From the NCBI RefSeq assembly GCF_947499065.1, contig NZ_CANMMT010000002.1, positions 247,313-311,312 of the forward strand: a stretch of 64,000 nucleotides of DNA, in the 5' to 3' direction. The DNA is from an uncultured Tenacibaculum sp. GTDB lineage: Bacteria > Bacteroidota > Bacteroidia > Flavobacteriales > Flavobacteriaceae. Made by a program: the position numbers and the translations under genes. Of this stretch, positions 9,477-17,047 are shown in pieces. Numbering within the stretch: the first letter of the stretch is position 1; every line of letters starts with the position of its first letter. Under the pieces are notes generated by a model. It saw nothing but the letters and a program-made list of their open reading frames with translations. It made no database searches and was not told the origin of the DNA.

Positions 9477-9508
9477 AAAAAAGACATCTTATCAAGATGT
9501 CTTTTTTT
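9475..9508 (+). terminator. Terminator after the dnaA gene group
   Basis: A perfect stem of about 14 bp (AAAAAAGACATCTT and its complement) with a 3-nt loop and a T7 tail begins inside the methylase stop codon region. Confidence 0.9.
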
Positions 9509-9529
9509 ATAACATTAATTAATTTTGGT

Positions 9530-10126
9530 TTATACAGTGGGCTTTTTATTTGCTGTAATGTTTGAAACATCATAACCAGCAAACTTCTTCATATACGATT
9601 GTATAGAAGTACCAAATGCATCATTGAATTGAAACACTCCATTTGAGCGTAAATACTTTTTAACATTACCTGCACCACTTAAATGTGCTGCAGCTAAAAT
9701 ACCAGACTCGGTTATTTTTACACCATTAATAGTTTTTCCGACACTTCTTCTAATGTCTTTTCTAAGAATCCATTTATTTACTTTACAGTAAGCTATAAAA
9801 GCTTTTTCTTGTAATTCTGGATTTTTTAGAAACTGATTAGTGTTGTAAATTCTAAACCTTTTTAAAGTTTCTTTTCCGAATTGATACTTACCTAAGTAAC
9901 CAAGCTTATTAATAACTCGGTACCTTCCTTGAGATTCTTTAAAAGCTAATGCTTCTTTAAAACCAACAAAATCTTTTAATAAAAAAGGTATGTTAACACC
10001 AGTAGTTCGATATTCGACTATTGGTGTAGTAGTGGTAGTAATCTCTTTTTCTTTTTTTTCCCCTGGTGTTGTAAAACTAGCAAATAATACAAAACCGATA
10101 AATACAAATATTAAATATCTGATAAT
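9530..10126 (-). CDS. Lysozyme-like peptidoglycan hydrolase with non-canonical start
   Basis: The minus-strand frame encodes about 198 residues: a hydrophobic segment (IRYLIFVFIGFVLFASF), a Thr/Lys-rich linker, then AFKESQGRYRVINKLGYL, GKYQFG and AAAHLSGAGNVKKYL. The ESQGRY glutamate, the Q-F-G and the AAHLSGAG motif resemble lysozyme-like or lytic-transglycosylase domains of flavobacterial secreted proteins. No ATG, GTG or TTG occurs in frame between the upstream in-frame stop (10130-10132) and the catalytic domain, so ATT at 10126 or ATC at 10123 is the best start guess. A good -7 box (10150-10157) supports an mRNA that begins here. It may instead be a lightly damaged gene. The export and murein role is inferred. 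Confidence 0.7.
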   Translation of the reverse strand: MIRYLIFVFIGFVLFASFTTPGEKKEKEITTTTTPIVEYRTTGVNIPFLLKDFVGFKEALAFKESQGRYRVINKLGYLGKYQFGKETLKRFRIYNTNQFLKNPELQEKAFIAYCKVNKWILRKDIRRSVGKTINGVKITESGILAAAHLSGAGNVKKYLRSNGVFQFNDAFGTSIQSYMKKFAGYDVSNITANKKPTV

Positions 10127-10149
10127 TAGTTACTTTCTGTTCAGCGCTG

Positions 10150-10157
10150 CAAATATA
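10150..10157 (-). promoter_or_regulatory. -7 box of the lysozyme-like gene
   Basis: TATATTTG on the minus strand, a full consensus match. Transcription would begin near 10146, leaving about 20 nt before the proposed ATT start. Confidence 0.6.
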
Positions 10158-10323
10158 CAACTATTTCTTGTAACTAATTATAATTCAATGCGTTAGGGTG
10201 TTTTGTAAATTGTCAAAACAAAAATATTTCTGTTTTATTTATGTGAATAAAATAAGAAAAAACCTGTTTTATTGATTTATCTTTAGAATTTAAGATTTTT
10301 TTATGAAAATAATTTTTTGTTAA

Positions 10324-10377
10324 AATTATCGTCTTATAGCTCTTTAACTAACCCATTTTTGATACTTAATAGTATTT
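10324..10377 (-). pseudogene. Decayed duplicate of the mltG 3' end (left direct repeat)
   Basis: These 54 bases match 14594-14647, the last codons and stop of mltG, with 7 mismatches and no gaps. Read on the minus strand they give NTIKYQKWVS, a stop, then RAIRR and a stop, against NAAKYQKWISQRGIRR and stop in MltG. Nothing upstream on that strand continues mltG. With the intact copy it brackets 10378-14593 as an insertion-like block. The rest of 10158-10432 is AT-rich and shows no other gene. Confidence 0.8.
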
Positions 10378-10432
10378 AAGATATCTTGGAAAAGTTACGG
10401 AAGATAAAAGGAAAAGTGTGTTTAAAATAAAG

Positions 10433-10648
10433 TTAAAAAAAAGATTTAGGATCCATTTCTAAAACTTTACAAATAGTTAGAAATCTAAATAAGTCTAACT
10501 TAGTTTTACCTGTTTCTACTTTAAAATAAGCATTTTGACTTAAGCCAATTTTTTCACCAAAATCATATTGTGACATTTCTCTTTTTATTCTTTCTTCTTT
10601 AATTTTTTTCAAAACTAATTTAAGATTATTTTCAGTAGAAACTTTCAT
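10433..10648 (-). CDS. XRE-family helix-turn-helix regulator
   Basis: The 71-residue protein is a single HTH_3 domain: KIKEERIKREMSQYDFGEKI, then GLSQNAYFKVETGKTKLD as the recognition region, then a C-terminal helix. Such small one-domain regulators bind operators as dimers and usually control a neighbouring gene. It is divergent from the small secreted-protein gene, and a 58-nt imperfect palindrome lies between them, a plausible binding site. It is clearly related to the regulator at 33852-34070 (shared SQNAY-K-E-GKT-L core), which also heads an accessory block. Confidence 0.85.
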   Translation of the reverse strand: MKVSTENNLKLVLKKIKEERIKREMSQYDFGEKIGLSQNAYFKVETGKTKLDLFRFLTICKVLEMDPKSFF

Positions 10649-10666
10649 TTTAATTTTTAAAAATAG

Positions 10667-10724
10667 CTTTTTCGATTAAGTAAAAACCCTATTATATCAT
10701 AGGGTTTACCCTTAGTCGAAAAAG
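10667..10724. promoter_or_regulatory. Long imperfect palindrome beside the XRE gene
   Basis: Arms of 26 nt (10667-10692 and 10699-10724) pair at 22 of 26 positions around a 6-nt loop, from CTTTTTCGA outward to CCCTAT inward. It sits 19 nt upstream of the XRE start and 124 nt before the secreted-protein start. It could be an operator, a leader hairpin or an element end. Confidence 0.5.
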
Positions 10725-10847
10725 GAGTTGTCTTTTTTTAAAAAGTTAACTTTAAATTAAATACATTTGAAAACATTGCAATGTGGTCAATAAGCTATGA
10801 TTGACTATAAATATTCCATAGATTTAACATTTATAAAATTTAAACGT

Positions 10848-11141
10848 ATGAAAAAAGTATTTTTGGCACTTTTATTTTTAGGTGCTTTTACAACAGTAAA
10901 TGCAACTGATTTAGAAAAAAAGGATGATAAAAACATTAAATCATCTAAAATAGAAAGTTTTGTGAAAAAAAATAACGAAACTATTTCTACTGTAAAATAT
11001 GATAAATTACAAGGTGATTGTCATATAAAAATTACAAATAATAAAACAGGTAAAACAGTACTTAATATAACTGTAAAGACTGAAACAGCTGATGATTGTA
11101 GAAGATTACTATCTCATTTATTAGATGGATTAAATAAATAA
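10848..11141 (+). CDS. Small secreted protein of unknown function
   Basis: The 97-residue protein has a clear signal peptide (MKKVFLALLFLGAFTTVNA) and a lysine-rich mature part with two cysteines, in QGDCHIKI and ADDCRRLL, that could form a disulfide. An upstream in-frame ATG at 10797 exists, but 10848 is chosen because the signal peptide begins there. I recognise no family. It lies in the block between the two mltG repeats, divergent from the XRE regulator and followed by a strong terminator, then the GLPGLI gene. It may be periplasmic, surface-exposed or released. Confidence 0.7.
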   Translation: MKKVFLALLFLGAFTTVNATDLEKKDDKNIKSSKIESFVKKNNETISTVKYDKLQGDCHIKITNNKTGKTVLNITVKTETADDCRRLLSHLLDGLNK

Positions 11142-11153
11142 TAATTAACTTTT

Positions 11154-11192
11154 AGGATTTTATGTGTTTACATGCATAAAATCCTTTTTTTT
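11154..11192 (+). terminator. Terminator after the small secreted-protein gene
   Basis: An 11-bp perfect stem (AGGATTTTATG / CATAAAATCCT) with a 10-nt loop is followed by T7. The following gene starts 12 nt later. Confidence 0.85.
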
Positions 11193-11203
11193 ATAATAAA
11201 AAA

Positions 11204-11941
11204 ATGAGATTCCTTTTAATATTATTTATACCGTTATTATCATTCTCTCAACAGAATAAAATAACTGTTGAATATGATTTTTATGATAACTTTAGATATA
11301 AAGAAACAATAGCTATATTAAATTGCGATAATGAAGAGGCGATATATAAAACTTTCTTAGAAAGATTAAATACGGGGCAAAAAGCTGAATCTAATTCATC
11401 TAATATGATAACAATAGGAGGTGATAGAATAGATATTTACAGGTTAACCGATAAAAAAAAGAATACACTCGTTAGTTATGACATTAGAAAAAATACTATT
11501 TATCAAATAGTTGAAGAAGTTCCGAAAATGAACTGGAGAATTGATTATACAGAGACGAAAAAAATAGCTAATTATAATTGTAATAAAGCTACAGTAAGTT
11601 TTAGAGGTAGAGATTATACAGCTTGGTATTCAATAAAATTACCTTTTACTTTTGGACCATGGAAGTTTAATGGATTGCCAGGTTTAATTCTTGAAATATC
11701 AGATAATACAGATACTTTTAAATGGAGTGCAAATAAAATTAAATATCCTGCAGATACGTTGTTGGAGGTACCCTATAAAAAAACGAAAAAAGTATCTTTA
11801 AAAGAACTCATAAAGATTGAAGAAGAGAATATGAAGATAAGAAGAGCTAAGATAATGAGTTTGTTACCCAAAGATGCGATTGTAACCATACCTAAAAATG
11901 ATAGAAACGATATTGAATTGGTATATGAATGGGAAAAATAA
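11204..11941 (+). CDS. GLPGLI family protein
   Basis: The 245-residue protein starts with a short signal peptide (MRFLLILFIPLLSFSQ) and contains the family-defining FNGLPGLILEI motif near residue 160, preceded by YTAWYSIKLPFTFGPWK. GLPGLI proteins are Bacteroidota envelope proteins of unknown biochemical role, often encoded beside a TonB-receptor-like protein, as here. Its last 13 nt overlap the next gene, so the two are likely translated together. It belongs to the block bracketed by the mltG repeats. Confidence 0.9.
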   Translation: MRFLLILFIPLLSFSQQNKITVEYDFYDNFRYKETIAILNCDNEEAIYKTFLERLNTGQKAESNSSNMITIGGDRIDIYRLTDKKKNTLVSYDIRKNTIYQIVEEVPKMNWRIDYTETKKIANYNCNKATVSFRGRDYTAWYSIKLPFTFGPWKFNGLPGLILEISDNTDTFKWSANKIKYPADTLLEVPYKKTKKVSLKELIKIEEENMKIRRAKIMSLLPKDAIVTIPKNDRNDIELVYEWEK

Positions 11942-14595
11942 GTCTATTTATTACTGTTTATTTAGTTTTTTTTATTGGTAGTTGTTTTTCTCAATCTAAG
12001 ATTCATGGGTATATAAAGAATAGTAATAAAGAGAATATTAATAGTGTTGTTGTTGTTTTAAAGGATAAAAATACCAAAAGTATTGTGTCTTATTGTTATT
12101 CAAATGAGAAAGGATATTTTTCTTTAGATAAAATTAAGGAAGGGGAATATCATTTAACATTTTCCTCTTTACCTTACAAAGAATTAACAGCTGATTTGAT
12201 TGTTGCTAAAGGGAAGACAATTATAGAAAAAAATGTTGTTCTTGAAGATAATAAAATAACATTAGATGAAGTAATTGTAAAAAGTAAACGCTCAATTATT
12301 GTTAAAAAAGATACTGTACTTTTTAATGTATCATCTTTTACAGATGGTAGTGAGTCTTCGGTAGAAGATTTACTAAAGAAAATACCTGGGCTTTCTATAG
12401 ATAATGAAGGAACTATTAAAGTAGGAGACAGGGAAATAGAAAAGTTAATGGTAGATGGCGATGATTTCTTTGAGAAAGGTTACAAAGTATTGTCCAAGAA
12501 TATGCCTTCTTATGCTATAAAAGAAGTAGAAGTATTAAAAAGGTTCTCTAATAATCGTTTGTTAAAAGGAATTGAAAATAGTGAAAAAGTTGCTTTAAAT
12601 TTAAAATTAGATGAAAATTCAAAAAGAATTTGGTTTGGTAATTTTAAAGCTAGCGTAGGCAATAGTAATTTTTATCATTTCAAAGGTAATTTGATGAACT
12701 TTGGTAAAAAGAATAAGTATTATTTCCTTACTAACTTAAACAATTTAGGATATGATGCAGTAGGTGATGTACAAGAGCTAATAAACCCATACAGATTAGA
12801 TGAACCTGGTAGTATTGGAGATGATCAAAAAGCAAAAAACTTATTAGAATTATCAAGTGTAAATCTAAGCTTTAATAAAAATCGAACTAATTTTAATAAA
12901 GCAAAGTTATTATCAATAAATACTATTTTTAATCCTACAGATAAGCTTAAGATAAAAGCTTTAGGTTTTTTTAATAGTGATTTAGTAAGTTTTACAAAGA
13001 ACAGTATTGAGATTGTTAATGTAAATAATATTAGTTTTGAGAATAAAGAAAACTATAAACTAGCAAAAAAAAATAAAATTGCTTTTGGTAAATTAGATTT
13101 GACTTATAATATATCTAAAAACCAAATGTTAAAATCCTCTATAAAGTATAATCATGGAGATTTTGATAACAGGGCTAATTTAGTTTTTAATGGTAATACA
13201 ACAATAGAAGGATTAGAATCAAAAAATAAATTATTTGACCAGAAAATAACGTATACCTATAAGTTAGGAGAAAAAAAAGTATTGCTATTAACAGGACGGT
13301 ACATAAATGAAAAAAAGCCTCAAAACTATAAGGTAAATAGATTTTTATTTGATGAATTATTTACAAATACTAACCAAGTTAACAATGTAAAACAATATAG
13401 TAAGAACAATATGCAATTTGCGGGTGTAAGTGCTCATTTGTTAAATAGAAATAAAAATGGAAATTTATTAGAGCTGCAGCTGGGTAATAAATTTAGAGGA
13501 GATAAGATTAGTTCTAGCTTCTTTTTACAAGAGGATGCTAATATTATAAGCACACCAGTCGATTATCAAAATAAAACTACTTATAGAGTAAATGATTTGT
13601 ATTTTAAAAGTAAATACCTTTATAAGCTTAAAAAAATTAAATTATCAGGAGAACTAAATTTTCATCAAGTTTTTAATTTTTTACAAAATGTAACTAGTGT
13701 AAAAGAACAAACCCCTTTTTTTATAAATCCAAAAATAGGGTTTAGTTGGACAATAAATGATAGAAATAAGTTTTCATCTTATTATTCTTATAATAAAACA
13801 AATGCAGGCATACTTGATGTTTATAGTAATTATTTATTAACTGGTTTTCGAACTTTTTCTAGAGGAATCAATCAATTAAATCAATTAAGTACATCTAACT
13901 TAAGATTCAACTACAATTTAGGCAATTGGAGTGATCGTTTTTTTGCTAATGTTTCAATGTTTTATAATGTTAATCATGATTTTTATTCCTCAAATGTTAA
14001 TTTAAATCAGAATTACGTTCAATTAAATAAAGTTTTAATAAAAGATAGAAAATTAATAGGAATAGTAGCAAATGCAGACTATTACTTTAAGTTTATTAAT
14101 TCAATTATAAAATTTAAAACAGGTTATGTTAAAAGTGAATATAAAAACACAATTAACAATTCTAATTTAAGAAAAATAATAACAAAGAATTATAATTATG
14201 GTTTAGAATTACGTTCTAGTTTTCGAGGTATTTTTAATTACCATGTAGGAACAGAATGGAAAGATATTCAAGTTAAAATCATAGAAAATAATTCTTTTAT
14301 AGACAATATAAGTTTTGTTGATTTATCTTTTGTGTTTAATAAGAAGTTTAATTCTAAAATAAAATTAGAGCATTATTCTTTTGGGAATTTAAAGGTAAAT
14401 AATAAATATACTTTTTTAGATTTTGAAAGTATTTACACGTTAGTTAAAAATAAACTTACATTGGAGCTAGTAGGTAGGAATTTGTTTGATGTAAAGCAAT
14501 TTCGAGATTCTAACATAAATGATATTGGAACATCGACAACAGAGTATAATCTGTTGCTAAGGTCTATATTATTTGGTTTAGAATATAGGTTCTAA
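11929..14595 (+). CDS. Carboxypeptidase-regulatory domain/TonB-receptor-like outer membrane protein
   Basis: The 888-residue protein has a signal peptide (to about CFSQ, residue 22), a carboxypeptidase-regulatory-like beta domain (SKIHGYIKNSNKENINSVVV onward, about 23-105), a plug-like region (VEDLLKKIPGLSIDNEGTI and VMVDGDDFF-type motif near 150-180), and a long aromatic-rich region of alternating residues ending in RSILFGLEYRF, typical of an outer-membrane beta barrel. It overlaps the GLPGLI gene by 13 nt. The pair may act together in uptake or surface display, which is inference. Its stop codon abuts the mltG stop on the other strand with no gap, at the right end of the insertion-like block. 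Confidence 0.85.
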   Translation: MGKISLFITVYLVFFIGSCFSQSKIHGYIKNSNKENINSVVVVLKDKNTKSIVSYCYSNEKGYFSLDKIKEGEYHLTFSSLPYKELTADLIVAKGKTIIEKNVVLEDNKITLDEVIVKSKRSIIVKKDTVLFNVSSFTDGSESSVEDLLKKIPGLSIDNEGTIKVGDREIEKLMVDGDDFFEKGYKVLSKNMPSYAIKEVEVLKRFSNNRLLKGIENSEKVALNLKLDENSKRIWFGNFKASVGNSNFYHFKGNLMNFGKKNKYYFLTNLNNLGYDAVGDVQELINPYRLDEPGSIGDDQKAKNLLELSSVNLSFNKNRTNFNKAKLLSINTIFNPTDKLKIKALGFFNSDLVSFTKNSIEIVNVNNISFENKENYKLAKKNKIAFGKLDLTYNISKNQMLKSSIKYNHGDFDNRANLVFNGNTTIEGLESKNKLFDQKITYTYKLGEKKVLLLTGRYINEKKPQNYKVNRFLFDELFTNTNQVNNVKQYSKNNMQFAGVSAHLLNRNKNGNLLELQLGNKFRGDKISSSFFLQEDANIISTPVDYQNKTTYRVNDLYFKSKYLYKLKKIKLSGELNFHQVFNFLQNVTSVKEQTPFFINPKIGFSWTINDRNKFSSYYSYNKTNAGILDVYSNYLLTGFRTFSRGINQLNQLSTSNLRFNYNLGNWSDRFFANVSMFYNVNHDFYSSNVNLNQNYVQLNKVLIKDRKLIGIVANADYYFKFINSIIKFKTGYVKSEYKNTINNSNLRKIITKNYNYGLELRSSFRGIFNYHVGTEWKDIQVKIIENNSFIDNISFVDLSFVFNKKFNSKIKLEHYSFGNLKVNNKYTFLDFESIYTLVKNKLTLELVGRNLFDVKQFRDSNINDIGTSTTEYNLLLRSILFGLEYRF

Positions 14596-14647
14596 TTATC
14601 GTCTTATACCTCTTTGACTAATCCATTTTTGATACTTAGCTGCATTT
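14594..14647 (-). repeat. mltG 3'-end direct repeat, intact copy (right)
   Basis: Ungapped match to 10324-10377 with 47 of 54 identical bases. It is the functional 3' end of mltG. The homology begins at the junction between the TonB-receptor-like gene and mltG. Confidence 0.8.
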
Positions 14648-15624
14648 CTGTTATGTTGCGCTAATGACTTTGCAAAATCGTGAAAACCAATTTTTTCTGT
14701 ACTAGCACACATGTAATAATAATTGTGTTTTTTATAGTTTAAAACAGCATCTATAGAAGAAACATCAGGCATTGCAATTAAAGACGGTGGAAGTCCTGTA
14801 TGCATATAAGTATTGTAGGGAGATTTTATTTCTTTATCTTTATTTAACACACGTTTTACAACAAAATCCTGACCTTTTAATTGTTTTATAGCGTATATAA
14901 GAGTTGGGTCGGCTTGTAATGGCCAATTATCTTTTAATCGATTTAGATATAATCCAGCTACAATAGGACGCTCGCTTTTTTGAGCTGTTTCTTTTTGTAC
15001 AATTGAAGCAAGCGCTATAACTTCACTTTTAGTTAAGTTTAGTTTTTTAGCCTTATCTAGTCTTGATTGATTCCAAAAACGTTTGTATTCACGGAACATT
15101 TTATCGCGAAACTTATTGGCAGAAGTATTCCAGTAAAATTGATAGCTATTTGGAATATAGATTTCTAGAGCAGTTTGTTTGTTGAATCCGTTTTTAGTTA
15201 AGAAAGCTTCATCTGTCATAGCTTGAAGCAAAGAAATAGAATCGGATTCAATTTGCTGCGCAATTCTTCCAGCTAATTTCTCTAAAGTATCTTGATTGTT
15301 GAAAGAAACTTTTACAGGGGTTTGATTGCCGCTTCTTAATAAGTTTACAACATCATTCATGTTCATTCCTTTTTTAAGAATGTACTTGCCTCCTTTAGGT
15401 TTGGTAAATTTCTTCTTTTCGGCAACCCAAATAAAATTTTCAGGTTTGTTAATGTATTCGGTCAAAAGCTTTTTTACATCCATTAGATGGTAGTTGGAAC
15501 CAATATAAATGGCTCCATCTTTTTTTACTGCGTTTCCAAATATTTTTTGGTAAAAGTTAAAACCAATAATTCCACCAACTACAAATAAGATGGTAATTAC
15601 TCCGTATATTATTTTTTTATTCAT
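14596..15624 (-). CDS. mltG: Endolytic murein transglycosylase MltG
   Basis: The 342-residue protein has one N-terminal membrane helix (about 6-25), a LysM-like beta region, and the YceG catalytic domain with ALASIVQKETAQ (about 205-215), YLNRL and LQADPTLIYA (238-245). MltG cuts nascent glycan strands at the inner membrane and sets their length. The KET glutamate is present; the residue two before it is Gln where E. coli has Glu. Its start overlaps the GNAT gene by 8 nt, and dapF precedes that, forming a minus-strand operon. The last 54 bp are duplicated at 10324-10377. Confidence 0.95.
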   Translation of the reverse strand: MNKKIIYGVITILFVVGGIIGFNFYQKIFGNAVKKDGAIYIGSNYHLMDVKKLLTEYINKPENFIWVAEKKKFTKPKGGKYILKKGMNMNDVVNLLRSGNQTPVKVSFNNQDTLEKLAGRIAQQIESDSISLLQAMTDEAFLTKNGFNKQTALEIYIPNSYQFYWNTSANKFRDKMFREYKRFWNQSRLDKAKKLNLTKSEVIALASIVQKETAQKSERPIVAGLYLNRLKDNWPLQADPTLIYAIKQLKGQDFVVKRVLNKDKEIKSPYNTYMHTGLPPSLIAMPDVSSIDAVLNYKKHNYYYMCASTEKIGFHDFAKSLAQHNRNAAKYQKWISQRGIRR

Positions 15625-16141
15625 TGATTAATTGAAATAAAATTTCGTCTTTATAAGTTCCTTTGTTTAAAATCCAATCTTTTTTGATACCAATTTTCTG
15701 AAAGCTATGTTTCGAAAAAAGAGCTATACTGTTAGTATTATCAAAAGTAATATTAGCATACAATTGATGTAGTTGCAAATGTGTAAAACTATAATTAATT
15801 AAAAGATGAAGAGCTTCTGAAGCAAACCCGTTTTTTTGAAAGTCAGGGTGAATTAAGATACCTATTCCTGCTCTTTTGTGTAAAGGATTAAAATCAAAGA
15901 GATCAATCATCCCTATAGGTTTTAATGAAATTTGATTTTCAATAACTAAACGTAGTTGTTTTGCTTCAAAAATATCTAAGTGAGCATTTTCTAAATATTG
16001 TTTTAAAAGATATTTAGAAAACGGTGCTTGTGTATGACTCACTTCCCAAAAAGCTTCATTATTTTCAATTTGAAACAAAAATTCCAAGTCTTCAGGTTCA
16101 AGAGCTCTTAAGTTTATATGTGTACCTTTTAAAGTATTCAT
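15617..16141 (-). CDS. GNAT family N-acetyltransferase, RimJ/RimL-like
   Basis: The 174-residue protein begins MNTLKGTHINLRALEPEDLE and has the acetyl-CoA-binding motif GIGILIHPDFQKNGFASEAL and LYANITFDNTNSIALFSKHSF, as in RimJ/RimL-type GNATs. Substrates of this subgroup include ribosomal proteins, antibiotics and metabolites, so none can be assigned. It overlaps mltG by 8 nt and its ATG overlaps the dapF stop by one base, giving a tightly coupled dapF-GNAT-mltG operon. Confidence 0.88.
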   Translation of the reverse strand: MNTLKGTHINLRALEPEDLEFLFQIENNEAFWEVSHTQAPFSKYLLKQYLENAHLDIFEAKQLRLVIENQISLKPIGMIDLFDFNPLHKRAGIGILIHPDFQKNGFASEALHLLINYSFTHLQLHQLYANITFDNTNSIALFSKHSFQKIGIKKDWILNKGTYKDEILFQLINE

Positions 16142-16914
16142 TATAATTCTATTTCACCTTTGAATACACAAACAGCTGGTCCTTCTAAAAATATATTAGA
16201 ATAATTACCATTGTTTTCTTCAAAATGAACTTTTAATAAACCACCTTCAACAGGAAGGTTAATTGAGGTTTCAGTTGTTTTTTTAGTGGCATGCATAGCA
16301 ATAGCAACAGCAGTAACGCCAGTGCCACAAGCTAAGGTTTCGTCTTCAACACCTTTTTCATAGGTTCTAACTCTAAAAGTATCGGTGGTAAGTTGCTCAA
16401 CAAAATTAACATTACTACCAGTTTCACCATATATATTATAACGAATGTCTTTCCCTTTTTCAAAAACAGGAAAGTTATCTAAGTTGTCTACCATTTCTAC
16501 ATGGTGTTGAGTACCAGTGTTCGCAAATGTATAGGTGTCTTTTACGATTACTTCATTAACATCTATCATATGAAGAGAAACTAATCCATTGTTTATTTCA
16601 GCATAATGCTTACCATCAAAAGCAGTAAACGTTGTTTTAGAATCAATAATGTTTAACTGTTTTGCAAAAGCAACTGCACATCTTCCACCATTACCACACA
16701 TAGTTTCACTACCATCGGCATTAAAATAAATCATTCTAAAATCTGTAGTAGTATCATTTTCTAAAAGAATCATACCATCGGCACCAATTCCAAAATGTCT
16801 GTCACATAATTTAGTAATAATGTCAACGTTATTTTTTGGAAAGGTTTTTGTTCTATTATCGACTATAATAAAGTCATTTCCTGTTCCTTGATATTTGTAA
16901 AATGTCATCTTCAT
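16141..16914 (-). CDS. dapF: Diaminopimelate epimerase
   Basis: DapF converts LL- to meso-diaminopimelate for lysine and peptidoglycan synthesis. The protein has FYKYQGTGNDF at the N-terminus and both active-site cysteines, in SETMCGNGGR and LACGTGVTA. The frame stays open to a TTG at 16923, but a TATCTTTG promoter box covers 16921-16928. I therefore take the ATG at 16914 (MKMTFYKYQ); 16908 is also possible. Either would make the mRNA nearly leaderless. dapA lies elsewhere in the window (28380-29255), not in this operon. Confidence 0.96.
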   Translation of the reverse strand: MKMTFYKYQGTGNDFIIVDNRTKTFPKNNVDIITKLCDRHFGIGADGMILLENDTTTDFRMIYFNADGSETMCGNGGRCAVAFAKQLNIIDSKTTFTAFDGKHYAEINNGLVSLHMIDVNEVIVKDTYTFANTGTQHHVEMVDNLDNFPVFEKGKDIRYNIYGETGSNVNFVEQLTTDTFRVRTYEKGVEDETLACGTGVTAVAIAMHATKKTTETSINLPVEGGLLKVHFEENNGNYSNIFLEGPAVCVFKGEIEL

Positions 16915-16920
16915 ACGAGG

Positions 16921-16928
16921 CAAAGATA
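16921..16928 (-). promoter_or_regulatory. -7 box of dapF
   Basis: TATCTTTG on the minus strand, a full TAnnTTTG match, ending 6 nt before the ATG at 16914. The transcript would have almost no 5' leader. Confidence 0.55.
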
Positions 16929-16995
16929 CATATTTTCTTTGTTGAGCGGCAGTGTTAAATAGCGGTTAAAATCAGTTAAAAAGAAGTTAAACAGA

Positions 16996-17025
16996 TTTGA
17001 CGAAAATGTTAAAATAGTATATTTG
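16996..17025 (+). promoter_or_regulatory. Promoter of the DegP-type protease gene
   Basis: TTTG (16996-16999), 18 nt, then TATATTTG (17018-17025). Both Bacteroidota promoter elements are present at near-canonical spacing, 22 nt before the ATG at 17048. Confidence 0.7.
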
Positions 17026-17047
17026 AGATATTAAATTTTGTAAGAAT

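Noticed and set aside
10797..10847. Upstream ATG giving a longer small secreted protein
   Set aside because: The signal peptide begins at 10848; the extra 17 residues would precede it and destroy the usual arrangement.
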